DNA from: Brachynemurus nebulosus
Lineage: Eukaryota; Arthropoda; Insecta; Neuroptera; Myrmeleontidae
DNA: 64,000 nt
Assembly: GCA_035578155.1 (NCBI GenBank)
Contig: JAPWDM010000001.1
Coordinates: 82,562,561 to 82,626,560 of the forward strand
Direction of reading: 5' to 3'
Position numbers and translations under genes: made by a program. Positions within the stretch are counted from its first letter, which is position 1; each line of letters opens with the position of its first letter. Of this stretch, positions 32,491 through 45,582 are shown one piece after another. Below the pieces are notes generated by a model, which ran no database searches, was not told where the DNA came from, and saw only the letters and a list, made by a program, of their open reading frames with translations.

Positions 32491-32559
<69 letters not shown>
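32487..32559. repeat. (TA)n microsatellite
   Basis: About 36 TA units directly at the end of the dispersed repeat, as at 7431-7539. Confidence 0.9.
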
Positions 32560-34811
<2,252 letters not shown>

Positions 34812-34814
34812 TAC

Positions 34815-35115
34815 TGCAACTCGATATTTTAAATAAACCATTATTTAAGCTGGAAGATTCATTTCCATTAAGGGTTAATTCAGAAGTCGATTTTACATCC
34901 TTTTGTCCGAAAATTTTGTCTGCTATATCTTTCTTATTGTTAATTGAATTTTCAACATAGCCTTTTGCCACTGTCGAAGATTTCCACCCCCCCTCCCATG
35001 TACGCCTGAAACAATGCCCAGTGTATGAGGATGGATTCTCCAGTTTTAAAAACGTGACTACATTTTGAGGCAGTTTGGCAAATACACTTTCAGTGCACGA
35101 AATTATCCACTTGAT
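34815..35115 (-). pseudogene. Crypton-like tyrosine recombinase fragment
   Basis: The minus strand reads, in one frame, [51 protein letters not shown]. This is the C-terminal catalytic region of Crypton tyrosine recombinases: the HxxR (GHCFRR), the GGWKS tryptophan block and the tyrosine of GYVE. About 17 residues normally between FRRT and GGWKS are absent, in frame, so the domain is internally deleted. The frame runs on into the (TA)n tract. Upstream parts are not visible. Confidence 0.75.
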
Positions 35116-35380
35116 CGAAAATATCGTTTTTTTTTCTTTTTTTTTTAAATTTGAATCAAAAAATAATAATTTGAAGTTTTACATGCAAAATTTCTAATGC
35201 AAATGGCTAAAATTCTAAAGTAAATAAATTTTGTTGACAAACGTTGCTACCCAGTTTAAATATTTTATAGTCCATGCGTATAATAATATAGTTAATTTCT
35301 TCAAGGTATACTTGATTCATATAATATTATCATATAGTATAAACAATGTTTTAAGAATTTTTTTTTTATTTTTATTTGAT
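35116..35380. other. AT-rich spacer
   Basis: No gene seen between the Crypton fragment and the interspersed repeat. Confidence 0.4.
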
Positions 35381-36207
35381 ACTAGCTGTTACCCGCGGCT
35401 TCGCTCGCGTGGCTTTTGAAATTCTAGCATCTAGTTAAAACAAATGTACTTTCGTCACATCGCTATTACGCGTTATTATTACTTTTTTCTTTGGAATTTT
35501 CCCACAGAAATACAATATTTTCCCCGGGCAAAAAATAGACTATAACATTCCTTTAACAACATGCCAAGTTCAAATGAAATCAATGATTCTTTTTTATACT
35601 GTTTTAAATATATTTTCCCACGGGAATAAGACTTTCCACGGAGTTAGATACTTTCCCCGGATAGAAAGTAGTCTGTGTCCTTTTTCATCGTCTCTGTAAA
35701 CAATATGCAAAGTTTGAAATCAATCATGTTTTTTTTAATAATCAGTTGTTATTTCATTGTTTCGTTTTAAATAAATTTCCCTCGGGAATGAGATATTTTA
35801 TCGGGATAAAAAATAACCTATATTTATAGCTGTATATCGTCATATTTGCCTATCATCATTTTTTGTTTCATTTAAAATATATTTTTCCACAGGAATGAAA
35901 TTTCCCACGGGAAATTTCCCGGGGTATAAAGTAGTTTGTGTGCTTTCTCATCCCTTCTGTTAGCAATATAAAAAGTTTGAAATCATTCATCCGTTTTTTA
36001 ATAGTAGCTGTTGTAATTTAATGCATATTCCCTCGAGAATGGAATATTTTCCCGAAATAAAAAGTAGCCTATAACCGTCTCTGGCTCGCAAGCAATGTCT
36101 GTGCTAAGTTTCAAGTTGATTGGTTAAGCTGTTGAGGCGTGAAAGCCAGTCAAACAAACAAACAAACAAATAAACTCACTTTCACATTTATAATATTAGT
36201 AAGGATT
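35381..36207 (+). repeat. arthropod-type interspersed repeat (CCCGCGGCTTCGCTCGCGTGG family)
   Basis: It starts ATACTAGCTGTTACCCGCGG and ends ACAAACAAACAAACAAATAA...TTTATAATATTAGTAAGGAT. This head and tail pair is very common in insect genomes around non-autonomous elements. Inside, a unit with TTCCCACGGGAAT-like and GGGATAAAAAGTAGCCTAT-like blocks repeats about five times (near 35500, 35620, 35780, 35885, 36030). No coding frame. Class (SINE-like, Helitron-like or Penelope-related) not decided. Confidence 0.75.
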
Positions 36208-36259
36208 AAATTTATAACTTGAAATAATCTGAAATTGAAAAAAATAATATATATTCCAC

Positions 36260-36368
36260 GGGACTAAAGTGTTTATTTTGATCCTTCCTGTGAATTGTTG
36301 CCCTCAGGCCTTACAGGCCCTCTGGCAACAAGTTTCACACTCGGGATTAAAACTCACACTTTAGCCCC
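36260..36368. repeat. approximately 50-bp-arm hairpin with GGCC tip
   Basis: GGGACTAAAGTGT at the left pairs with ACACTTTAGCCCC at the right, continues through GTTGCC/GGCAAC, and closes on GGCCTTACAGGCC. Arms are imperfect. Compact size and terminal symmetry suggest a MITE or a strongly structured element. Confidence 0.7.
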
Positions 36369-37406
36369 TAACATTCTATTAGATGTTGATATATACGAAA
36401 AATATTAATGTGTTAAGTACTTGCTAGACTTACAGGTTTTATGGGTGTGTTTTTTTTTTTTAGTAGGGTACCTTTTTATAGGTATATGTGGTGAGTAGGG
36501 TTGCTACCGTTTTTTAAGAAAATAATTTTAAAATTTTGTGCAAAAAAACAAAGTACAATTAACTAAGAAAAAGTACGCGTTCCCACTTTTTTGAATTTGG
36601 TAGTACAAGAAAATCCTTATAAATTTACATTTATCAGCTTACTCCCACTTGACCACTTTTAACGAGTCAGAGTCAGATCTTACGCAATTTAATAAACAGT
36701 GTCGTTTTGATTCTTTTAAACTCATTTAAGATATTTATTGTTAGTGATATTTGAATTATTTTCTTAACTAATAAATTAAATTCTGCAGACTGATGATTTT
36801 GTAGATAAAAAAAATAATTCTAAGTGACGTTTGTATTAGACAAAAGTCTGAAAAACGGACGTAGAATCTCACTGTTATTAATTTTTATGTCTTATAATCT
36901 TGAAAAATTATTTTTTGAACTAAAATAAATTAATAGGAGGAAATTCGCTATGTTATGCAGATGCTGCGACAGGGGTATTTTTTTTAAAAATGCAACATCA
37001 GGCAACCTTACTGTACGCAATCTTTTTAAAATCGTTTTAAAATAATTTTAACTAAAATCATCTTAAAATGGTTTTATTAATACGATACATTTAAAATCAA
37101 GTTAACATGCTTTTAGTTAAAATGATTTTAAGTACATTCTCATTAATAAGGCTGTATGTAATTAACAAATTAGCAACACACGTTTATGCGTGCATTTAAA
37201 AACTGCATATCAAAAGAATAATTCATACATATATTATATAGTTTGATGACCGTTGAATAAAGATACCCATTTTGTGATTACAAAGTTGAAACTACGAACG
37301 CTACATCCTTTAAACCTTTCCTTTAACTCTTTAAGGTAGCATCTAAATTCAAAGGAATTCAACATCAAGCCTCAAGGTAAGGTTTTCAATTTTATCCTAT
37401 AGATCA
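36369..37406. other. AT-rich region, no gene
   Basis: Nothing recognised. ATTTTAACTAAAATCAT-like and inverted TTTTAGTTAAAATGAT blocks near 37040 and 37110 form a weak inverted repeat. Confidence 0.4.
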
Positions 37407-38821
37407 GGGGTGGCCATAACGTGGCTCGCGAGTCGATCTTGTGCGGCTCTTTAATGTCTATTTGAAATAAGAAAAAATCTAAAATTTCTCGCAAAAAATC
37501 AAATAACGATCTTCTTTAACGAGCCTAGCCTTGGACGAGTTTACCGATATTAAAGATAAACCACAGTTAGCAATATTTGTGAGATATGTATCAAAAAACT
37601 TTGAAATCATCGAAGAGCTCTTAGACCTAGTTGCATTGAAGGATACTACTTGTGGTTATGACATTAAAGAAGCCCTGGTTGATGTTTTAAAAAAAAAATT
37701 AGTGCCTATCGAGAATATCGGCAGCATTGCTACCGACGGTGCACCGTCAATGACAAGGAACAAACAAGGATTTATTGGGCTTTTAAATGCTGACAAATCA
37801 TACCCTCCTTTTGTACGTGTACATTGTATCATTTACAGAGAACACCTAGCAGCAAAATATTTCCAATACCCACAAGTTATGCAAGTAGTTTTTAAAATTG
37901 TAAACTACATTCGTTCTAGTGCTAAAACACACAGACAATTCAAATCCTTCATAGAAGAGCTGGATAATGACGACCTTCCTGATGATGTATCTTAGTATTC
38001 TTGGCAGATTTTTTCAGTTGCTTGAACCCATTAAACAATTTATGCAAGAAAAGGGAAAATGTTTCCCTGAACTTGGTGCCCTACAGTGGTTGTTAGATTT
38101 AAGTTTTTTTGATGATGTTCAGTATTTGCAGCAGCTGAACATCTCACTACAAAGTAGGGAAAAGCTTATTTATGATTTAGCACAGAGTGTATTTAGCTTT
38201 CATAACAAATTGAGGCTTTTTTAGAGAGATCTTAAAACCAAAACGTTCGCTCATTTCAAATGTTTAAAGAACACTTCTGAAAGCCTTATTGACGATGAAC
38301 TCCAGATTGAAACAAAAGGTTATTTGTGTAAATTTATCGGTCTTGCTGAAGAAATCAATAACAGATTCACTGATTTGAGAAAACTGAAACCTTCTTTTTC
38401 CTTCCTAGACAACCCTTTTGCTGTTGCTGTTGAAGTGACGGCTGTCCCCTTTCATATCCAATAAGTATATAACAGCAATAGAGTTAGAAATACTTGAACT
38501 GCAAGAAGACGAAACGTTAAAAGGACTGAAAAAATTGGCGGTTCCACTGTTGATTTTCGAAAAACGTTCCAGCAGAGAAATATTCACTAGCAAAAGAATG
38601 TGCTAAGAGACTTATTTCAATTTTTTTGAACTACTTATGCCTATGAGTCTTTTTATTCAACAATGAAGCTTATTAAATCCAAGCATCGATCTGAACTAAT
38701 TGATTAACACTTAACTGAACTAGTGCGAATTGCGCTCACCAGTTATGAGTCAGATTTCAAACAGCTGGCGGCCAAAATGAACACAAGAAAAAGTACATCT
38801 CAAAATTAAGTTTTAGGTACC
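37407..38821 (+). pseudogene. hAT remnant, GTF2IRD2/Charlie-like transposase
   Basis: It begins with a hAT terminus (CAGGGGTGGCCATAACGTGG at 37406) and soon after, following loss of the N-terminal half, with LDEFTDIKDKPQLAIFVRYV, the first catalytic D block. IATDGAPSMTRNKQGF and VHCIIYREHLAAKYF follow, then after a shift near 37995 LLEPIKQFMQEKGKCFPEL and PSFSFLDNPFAV, and a degraded C-terminus to about 38821. Several stops (38224, 38463, 38708). Annotators often call such copies 'general transcription factor II-I repeat domain-containing protein 2-like'. Dead copy. Confidence 0.8.
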
Positions 38822-39010
38822 TAGGTGCATGTACTAACTAAAACAAAATATGTTTACATATTACATAAATTTTTCACTCTCATGTCATAAATATTCTTAG
38901 TTTCATAAAAATGTAAAAAGTGTGTTAATTGTGTGAACCATCAATCTCAGAATGGCTTGGCTCGCTCCGAATCGGCTTCATGGGTTTGCGGCTCCTAAAA
39001 TTTAGTAAAA

Positions 39011-39268
39011 GCCTCTGATACTGACGTATTAATAATTTTGCTGGCTAATATGCATAAAGTTACAACAGAATCAGAAATTTGGTTAACAGGCTCAACAACA
39101 AGTAAGACAAAAAATAATAGAGACCCTAACTGCATAAACTGCACTGAATTAGCGTCGAAATTAGGGTTCTCACTACGTCTAAGTCTACCGGCATTTCACG
39201 CTTTTTACAGGTTGCGACTACACTGCAGCTTTCTACAACAAAGGAAAAACTAGACCTTTTAACCCATT
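39011..39268 (+). pseudogene. fragment of the HEEADTK/SDTDIL superfamily protein
   Basis: The frame reads SDTDVLIILLANM and about 60 residues on LRLSLPAFHAF, then after an extra T near 39207 TGCDYTAAFYNKGKTRPF. It matches exon 3 of the gene at 22973-23965 block by block (SDTDILVIILGNM, LPAFHAFTGCDF). The two sequences differ enough that this is a different family member, not a recent copy. It follows the 3' part of the hAT remnant directly. Confidence 0.75.
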
Positions 39269-39287
39269 GTGTTCTGAACCCTTTTAA

Positions 39288-40343
39288 CCCCTTTTGCCCT
39301 GTTGGTACTCCAGTGTACCTTCATTTTACATGCCATAATAATCAAATAAACACAATTATTTAATTTTTTACTGTTAGTATTTGAAAGTGCCATGTTTCTA
39401 GAGTGTGTATTATATCTACGGTTTCATTTCGGTGCCAATTTTAAAATACAATGAATAAAAACATAGCATGTTCAGACGAGTGTTCAGTGAAAAGTGTAGA
39501 CATTTAATTACTCTTAAAATTCTTTTAATCGTTCGAATTACTTAAACTGACTTTTTTTTAATTCTAAAAAAGGTAACAATTAAATTCTGTATTTTTCTAA
39601 TTTTTAAATATTTCAAAAGTTATTTAGTTTTATGTTTTTAGTTTGGTACTAAGAAGTACCTGTAGGACTTAAATTTAAGAAAATGGCAAAAAGGAAACGA
39701 CTTTCAGATAAAGAATTAATAGAAATTTTGGAGTCAGAAATTCCGTTAGACAATGATGTTGAAACCGATGAATCTGATTTATCTGATGATGACGAAGATG
39801 TTGAATTTTTAAATTTAAATTTTGATGCTATTTTTGAAAGCCAATTACAAAAATTGTTCGATAATTCAAAAAGTGAAGGTATTGTTGAAAATGAGAATCA
39901 AAAGAATATACCGCCAAATTTAGTTCACGAAACTTCAAACGTTTATAATCAAATATCAAATATTGAGGGTACAGATAAAAAGTGGAATAAATTAGAAATA
40001 GTTGAAAAATATTTTGCTTATAATTCCTCAGAAGGGGTTGTACAAGAACATCTAAAAGAATGTGATACTCCCACAGATTTTTTTATTTCTCTTTTAGGTA
40101 CAGCAGCAGATCATGTAACTTTTCAAACAAATTTATACGCTGTATAGAAAGGTAAAAATTTAACCATAAATAAAAACGAATTGGTTGTTTTTATTGGATT
40201 AAGTTTTTTAATGGGTTATCATAAGTTGCCCAGTTATAAAAATTATTGGTCGAGTGATCGCGATTTAGAAATTTCTCTAGTCAAAGATATCATGACTAAA
40301 AATCGATTTGAAGCTATTCTATCAAAATTACATATAAAAGATA
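39288..40343 (+). mobile_element. piggyBac element, left end and N-terminal transposase part
   Basis: TTAA at 39284-39287 is followed by CCCCTTTTGCCCTGTTGG, a piggyBac-like left end. The transposase frame starts at 39683. The element breaks off at about 40343 where another element begins; no right end is seen. Confidence 0.7.
39683..40340 (+). pseudogene. piggyBac transposase (PGBD-like), N-terminal part
   Basis: The protein starts MAKRKRLSDKELIEILESEI, has an acidic stretch (DVETDESDLSDDDEDVEF), and after a TAG at 40145 continues in the same phase as LVVFIGLSFLMGYHKLPSYK, NYWSSDRDLEIS, MTKNRFEAILSKLHIKD. These are the opening blocks of the DDE_Tnp_1_7 domain of piggyBac transposases. The catalytic aspartates that follow are missing because the copy is cut at about 40340 by the inverted-repeat element. 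Confidence 0.8.
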
Positions 40344-40776
40344 TATATAATTTATATATCTATATTTACCCTCCACACCCAACCCCTAATTTTATCAGTT
40401 ATTTTTTTGTAAAAGAGGAGACTGTTATGTTTAAATTAAAGAATTTTTAATTAATATATTTTATATCACAGCAGTTTATTTCTTGTTGCATAAATACACC
40501 CTTTGTTAATATAAACTTGGGAAAAATTTTAACATCTTGATTTAATAATCAGCAAAAACATGATCAAGGAACCTCGTATTTTAGTAATGAATTGTTACAA
40601 ACTTACAATATACTTTAAAATACTTAATTTAGAAAGAAAAAATACACTACAATCCTCCCCTCCCCCCCATACTTGACAAATCTATTTATCTATACAAATC
40701 TGTTATAATTTTATAATTATTATAATTATAATCTACATCTATATATCTATACAAATCTTATTTACTTATTTATTTA

Positions 40777-41982
40777 CAGTGAAACCTGCCAAGTTGGACA
40801 CCTCTGTATACTGGACACCTGCTCAAGTTGGACACTTTTCAATTGGCCTGGCGAAATTACATTGTTTTAAATGCATATTAATACTTATAAGTTGGACACC
40901 TCTATATGTTGGAAACCTGTCTAATTTGGACAGTTTTTTAAAATGATTTTTGATATTTTGACCTGTTTACGTTGGACATTCATGTATTTTACACGTGACC
41001 GAAACACGTGTTAGTTATGTTATGACAGTTATAATAATTGAATTTTTACACGTGACCGAAACACGTGTTAGTTATGTCCTAAAAATATAAAAGCTCGGCA
41101 GTCACAGTGGTTATTAGTCAATAATCAGCAGTGATTTCATGTGTACAGATCTCTTGAATATTTATTAGTTACAAATTTAGCACCATGAGTTCGAAGCGAA
41201 AATGTTTAGTAGAATTGACCATTGAAAAGAAAAAAAATGTTATAGACTTAGTAGAGAATGGTGTTAGTTTAAGAAAGGCAGCCGACCAATTTGAAATTTC
41301 CAAATCAACTGTTGGGAATATTTTGAAGTGTAAAGACGAAATTTTGAAAGCTTACGAAAAGAATTGCAGCGCCGAACGAAAACGAAAAATTCGTAAAACT
41401 GGTAATGAAGCAATAAATCAAAAAGTTTATGACTTTTTTGTTAAGTGCCGTTCATCGAATCTTCCAGTATCCGGTCCTCTACTGCAAGAAAAAGCAAAAG
41501 CGATAGCCTTAAAATTAGACATTAATTTTCAAGCAAGTAATGGATGGTTAGAAAGTTTTCTAAATCGACATAATATTAAATTTAAAACTTTGTGTGGAGA
41601 GTCAGCATCAGCAGACTTAGAAGAGGCGGAAGAGTGGAAAAGAAAACTGGAAAATCTGTTGCAAGATTATGCGCCAGAAGATCGGTTTAATGCAGACGAA
41701 ACTGGCCTTTTTTGGCGTTTATTAGACAAAAAAAGTTATGTTGCACAAGGTGATCCATGCAAAGGTGGTAAATTGTCTAAAGAACGGTTAACTGTTCTAT
41801 TATGTACGAGTTCAGTCGGAGAAAAGTTAACGATAATTAATTTTGCATTATATTCTAAATTAGTGTTAACCTTAAAATTACTAAGCGTAGATGATTTTGG
41901 TATTTTGCATATGTTGGACACCTGTTTATGTTGGACAGTTTTTGATTGCACCGCGGGTGTCCAACTTAAACAGGTTCTACTG
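40777..41982 (+). mobile_element. Tigger/pogo element, internally deleted
   Basis: Ends CAGTGAAACCTGCCAAGTTG and, inverted, CAGTAGAACCTGTTTAAGTT are typical pogo/Tigger termini. TA precedes the left end; the right flank reads CA, so one copy of the TA has mutated. Three extra TTGGACACCTG-type repeats lie near the left end and one near the right. Length 1206 bp, about half of a full Tigger. Confidence 0.85.
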
Positions 41983-42018
41983 CATTTTTATTTATCTATA
42001 CAATTGTCAATATTTTAA
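41185..42018 (+). pseudogene. Tigger transposase, truncated after first DDE aspartate
   Basis: Residues 1-55 form an HTH of the psq type (KKNVIDLVENGVSLRKAADQ). A CENP-B-type HTH follows (residues about 75-135, NGWLESFLNRHNIKFK). The DDE domain begins with RFNADETGLFWRLLDKKSY (D at about 171) and KERLTVLLCTSSVGEK (about 200-214). Past residue 215 the frame runs through the deletion joint into the right terminal repeat (LDTCLCWTV...) and out into the flanking arm. The second and third catalytic acids are missing. In Tiggers this enzyme binds the termini and inserts at TA. Confidence 0.85.
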
Positions 42019-42870
42019 GGTTTGTAATCTACACAATAATAATATTGTTCATAAAAATGTATAAAACAAAAATATTGTCCACACCAAGCCCATCTTATAA
42101 AAGCCGGTTTACCACATAGGTACACTATACTTTGGTGCTCCTCTTTTTTCTTTGGAAAAGCAATATGTTACAGAATTTTGAAAACTTTCTGGTCGTTAGT
42201 CAATATATCCACTTTTATACCATCCATACTTGAACAAATTTTGAAAACGAGGCGACGAAAACTGATTGTGAGTTAGAGACTGAAGTTTTAGAATATTGTT
42301 ACGGCGATGTAAATCAATATCATATATTCATTTAGAATTACATTATTCGAAAATAATATGATAAATTGTTTCCAGAGTTGATATCTATAAACATCCACAG
42401 GTTAAAATATTGACAATTGTATGGATAAATAAAAATATATAAATAAGTAAATAAGATTTGTATAGATATATAAATATAGATTATAATTATAATAATTATA
42501 ATATAGATTTGTACAGATAGATAGATTTATTAAGTATGGGAGGGGGAGGATTTGGGGTTGCAGTTTATTTTTTCTTTCTAAATTATGTGCTTTAAAGTAT
42601 ATTGTAAGTTTGTAACAATTCATTACTAAAATACGAGATTCTTTGACCATATTTTTGCTCATTATTAAATCAAGAAGTTAAAATTTTTCCCAAGTTAATA
42701 TTAACAAAGGGTGTATTTATACAACAATAAAAATAAACTCGTGTGTTATAAAATATATTAAAAATTTTTTAATTTACACACAACAGTCTCCTCTTTTAGC
42801 AAAAAATACCTGATAAAAATAAGGGTTAGAAGTGGGAGATGAAACCCCAATGATTTTATAACTTTAATTT

Positions 42871-43632
42871 TGGTATCATAATAAAGATCTTAAAGTGCCA
42901 TTTACAAATATATATAGTTTCCCTACCAAAGCTCTTACCATTTCCAAGATATTTAAGAAAAATGAAAAAAACTCTAATTTTCAGGGGGTGAGTTTCACCC
43001 CCTTAAACCCCTTATGGGCACGAACGAAATATGGCTTTGGATTAGTTTTAATAAGATCTACAATCCACCAAAGTTTCAAAAATTTTTGAGAGATACAGTT
43101 GGATACCTTTCCTTGTGAGTTCAAATGGAAGTAGTGTTTTGGACTTATGTATGTATGGATAGATATCAGTATGGATGGATACTGATAATCTAGATAAAAT
43201 TGTGGATCTAAAAATATATAATACTCTGGAAGTATCTATGCATAACATAACCAATTTAACGTTAACTAATATTTTTGTTGATGTGTTAGATAATTATAGA
43301 AGGAACAACTTTGAAAATTATACTCTGGATACGGTTTACCAGTGGAATTCAGATCAAGTCGATTTTTATAAATTTTTTTTGGATTCCTCAGAAAAAATTT
43401 AATAGTGAAGACGTTGAACAACTATATCTCAATTTATTACAAACATTCGATGAAGTAGCTCATACAATTTAGTCCAAGCTCCGATAGCACAAATTTGTAC
43501 CCGATAAAACACCTCAAATTAAAAAAGCTAAATCGATAGTAACTAATGCCGACAATAGAAAATGGCCGCCAGACCTTTGTTTTCGTTAAATTCTATTTTT
43601 AAAAAATTTTTGAAATGGCCGAAAAAATGGTC
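42871..43632. other. region with an unrecognised 75-codon frame
   Basis: Plus-strand frame 43175-43402 (MDTDNLDKIVDLKIYNTLE...FLDSSEKI) is not in any family I recognise and is followed by a further open stretch in another phase (EDVEQLYLNLLQTFDEVAHTI near 43405-43470). It could be a decayed exon of a host or mobile gene. AT-rich elsewhere. Confidence 0.35.
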
Positions 43633-44190
43633 AAATCTACCTCACGTAACACCTCGCTGAAATTTACATATGTTATAGCAAATTATATATATTTTGCTGA
43701 ACAATCGGTCTGTCTGGCATATCTTGATAAATAATGTCTGACAGACCTATTTTAATTAGTGAAAATTGTAGGCAAATCTACCTCACATAACACCTCGCTG
43801 AAATTTACATATAGCAAATTATATATATTTTACTGAGGAATCGGTCTGTCCGGCATATTTTGTTAATTAATGTCTGACAGACCTATTTCAATTAGTGAAA
43901 ATTTTAGGCAAATCTACCTCACATAACACCTCGCTGAAATTTACATATAGCAAATTATATATATTTTACTGAACAATCGGTCTGTTTGGCATATTTTGTT
44001 AATTAATGTCTGACAGACCTACTTTAATTAGTGAAAATTTTAGGCAAATCTACCTCACATAACACCTCGCTGAAATTTACATATAGCAAATTATATATAT
44101 TTTACTGAAGAATCGGTCTGTCCGACATATTTTGTTAATTACTACCCGACAGACCTATTTTAATTAGTGAAAATTTTAGGCAAACTTACC
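43633..44190. repeat. four-copy satellite, approximately 137-bp unit
   Basis: Units start CAAATCTACCTCACATAACA at about 43633, 43772, 43909 and 44046; a partial fifth begins near 44183. Each carries GGTCTGTC and GACAGACC about 30 bases apart, able to form a hairpin. The first unit is a few bases longer and slightly more diverged. Confidence 0.9.
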
Positions 44191-44236
44191 CTCAGATAAT
44201 ACCTTAATTATTTTTTATAAAAACTTTTAAACATTA

Positions 44237-45002
44237 TAGTCCGGGAGCCAGGAGGTGTTTTCATAATTGATTACCACTCCTTTGTAACTTCGTGTACGGC
44301 TTCATTTTGACGAGTCTCCCAAGTTTTTTATCTACGAAAATTCTTATAAATGCGGCGTTTACTAGCACGCAGCTGCGAAAGGCGTTAATTTGACCATGTT
44401 ATAAAAATTGATTACCAACGTTTTACTTTTAAATTTACTTAAAATTTAATGAAATAACATACGCGAAAATATATTTGTCCGACAAAAATGGTGCGCCGTT
44501 CGCCGAGTCCGCCGTCCTCAACTTGTCAAAATAAAGGCGTATAATAATTTTACTACCAACCAGTTGATTTTTTCACAATTGTTAAATGACTATCTTTAGA
44601 ATCAGATGGCAGCGTTGTCCGACAAATTCATTGCGGCACATTCTCAGTCCGACGCTCTGAAGATGTCAATTTTACCTTGTTGGTAGTAAAATTATTATAC
44701 GCCGTTATTTTGACAAGTTCAGGACGGCGGACTCGGCGAACGGCGCACCATTTTTGTCGGACAAATATATTTTCGCGTATGTTACTTCATTATCTTTTAA
44801 GTAAATTTAAAAGTAAAACGTTGGTAATCAATTTTTATAACATCGTCAAATTAACGCCTTTCGCAGCTGCGTGCTAGTAAACGCCGCATTTATAAGAATT
44901 TTCGTAGATAAAAAACTTGGGAGACTCGTCGAAATGAAGCCGTACTCGAAGTTACAGAGGAGTGGTAATCAATTATGAAAACACCTCCTGGCCCCCGGAC
45001 TA
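44237..45002. mobile_element. 766-bp foldback MITE with 324-bp arms and TTA duplication
   Basis: Left arm 44237-44560 and right arm 44679-45002 are both 324 bp and closely complementary, beginning TAGTCCGGGAGCCAGGAGGT. The spacer is 118 bp. TTA at 44234-44236 and 45003-45005 is the apparent target duplication, as for the foldback at 25075-27165. No coding capacity. It sits in decayed satellite-like DNA. Confidence 0.9.
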
Positions 45003-45005
45003 TTA

Positions 45006-45582
45006 TCAATCTATTAAGATTGATCTGTCTGACAAATGTTGTTAACTAGTACCTAGAAAAAAGAAAGATAATACTCAGGAATAATTTAATAATACTCCTA
45101 ACAAGTAGGTATATATGTATATAGATATTTCTGTCTAAGGAAACCGTTACTTATTATGTATTTTATAGGCTATATGACTTTTTCAGCTGTTTTACACAAT
45201 TTAATGGAAATTCTTAGTTTTTTTAAAACATGGTATTGCTATGTATAATTCAAATTTAAACGGTGCGAAGGAACACTTGCAATCCTTGCAATCAAAATGA
45301 CATAAATATAATGACAATAAAATATTACAAATAAAATTCCAAGAAACACTATAAAGTTTGAAAAAACATGAAAATTTTCACTTTTTCACTCTTTTAGTAA
45401 ATTTAGCCTCTTTAAGAGAAAGATGAACAGATACGAAAACTTGTTACAATTTACAAAACATTATTTTTGTACATATGTGTTTATTCTTGTCTTACTAATT
45501 AATTATTAATATTATAGTGCAACATATACACATACCCTTAAAACCTTTTCTTTAACCAAATTTACTGTTTTATTATTATAGA
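45006..45582. other. AT-rich spacer
   Basis: No gene. The first 50 bases resemble the satellite (GATCTGTCTGACAAATGTTG). Confidence 0.45.

Larger units (their letters stand above)
40345..42870. mobile_element. long-inverted-repeat (foldback) element hosting a Tigger
   Basis: Left arm at about 40365-40776 plus 41983-42020; right arm at about 42402-42860 in the opposite orientation, with matching landmarks AGAGGAGACTGTT/AACAGTCTCCTCT, TTTAGTAATGAATTGTTACA and ACAATTGTCAATATTTTA. Arms approximately 450 bp, spacer approximately 380 bp. The Tigger at 40777-41982 interrupts the left arm near its inner end. No protein of its own is visible. Confidence 0.8.

Noticed and set aside
42402..42662. minus-strand Tyr/Leu-rich frame
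   Set aside because: It is the arm of the inverted-repeat element; the same sequence inverted lies in the other arm without a conserved frame.
43633..44190. CRISPR-like regularity of 137-bp units
   Set aside because: Whole units repeat, with no short repeat/unique spacer alternation, and the genome is eukaryotic: a satellite.
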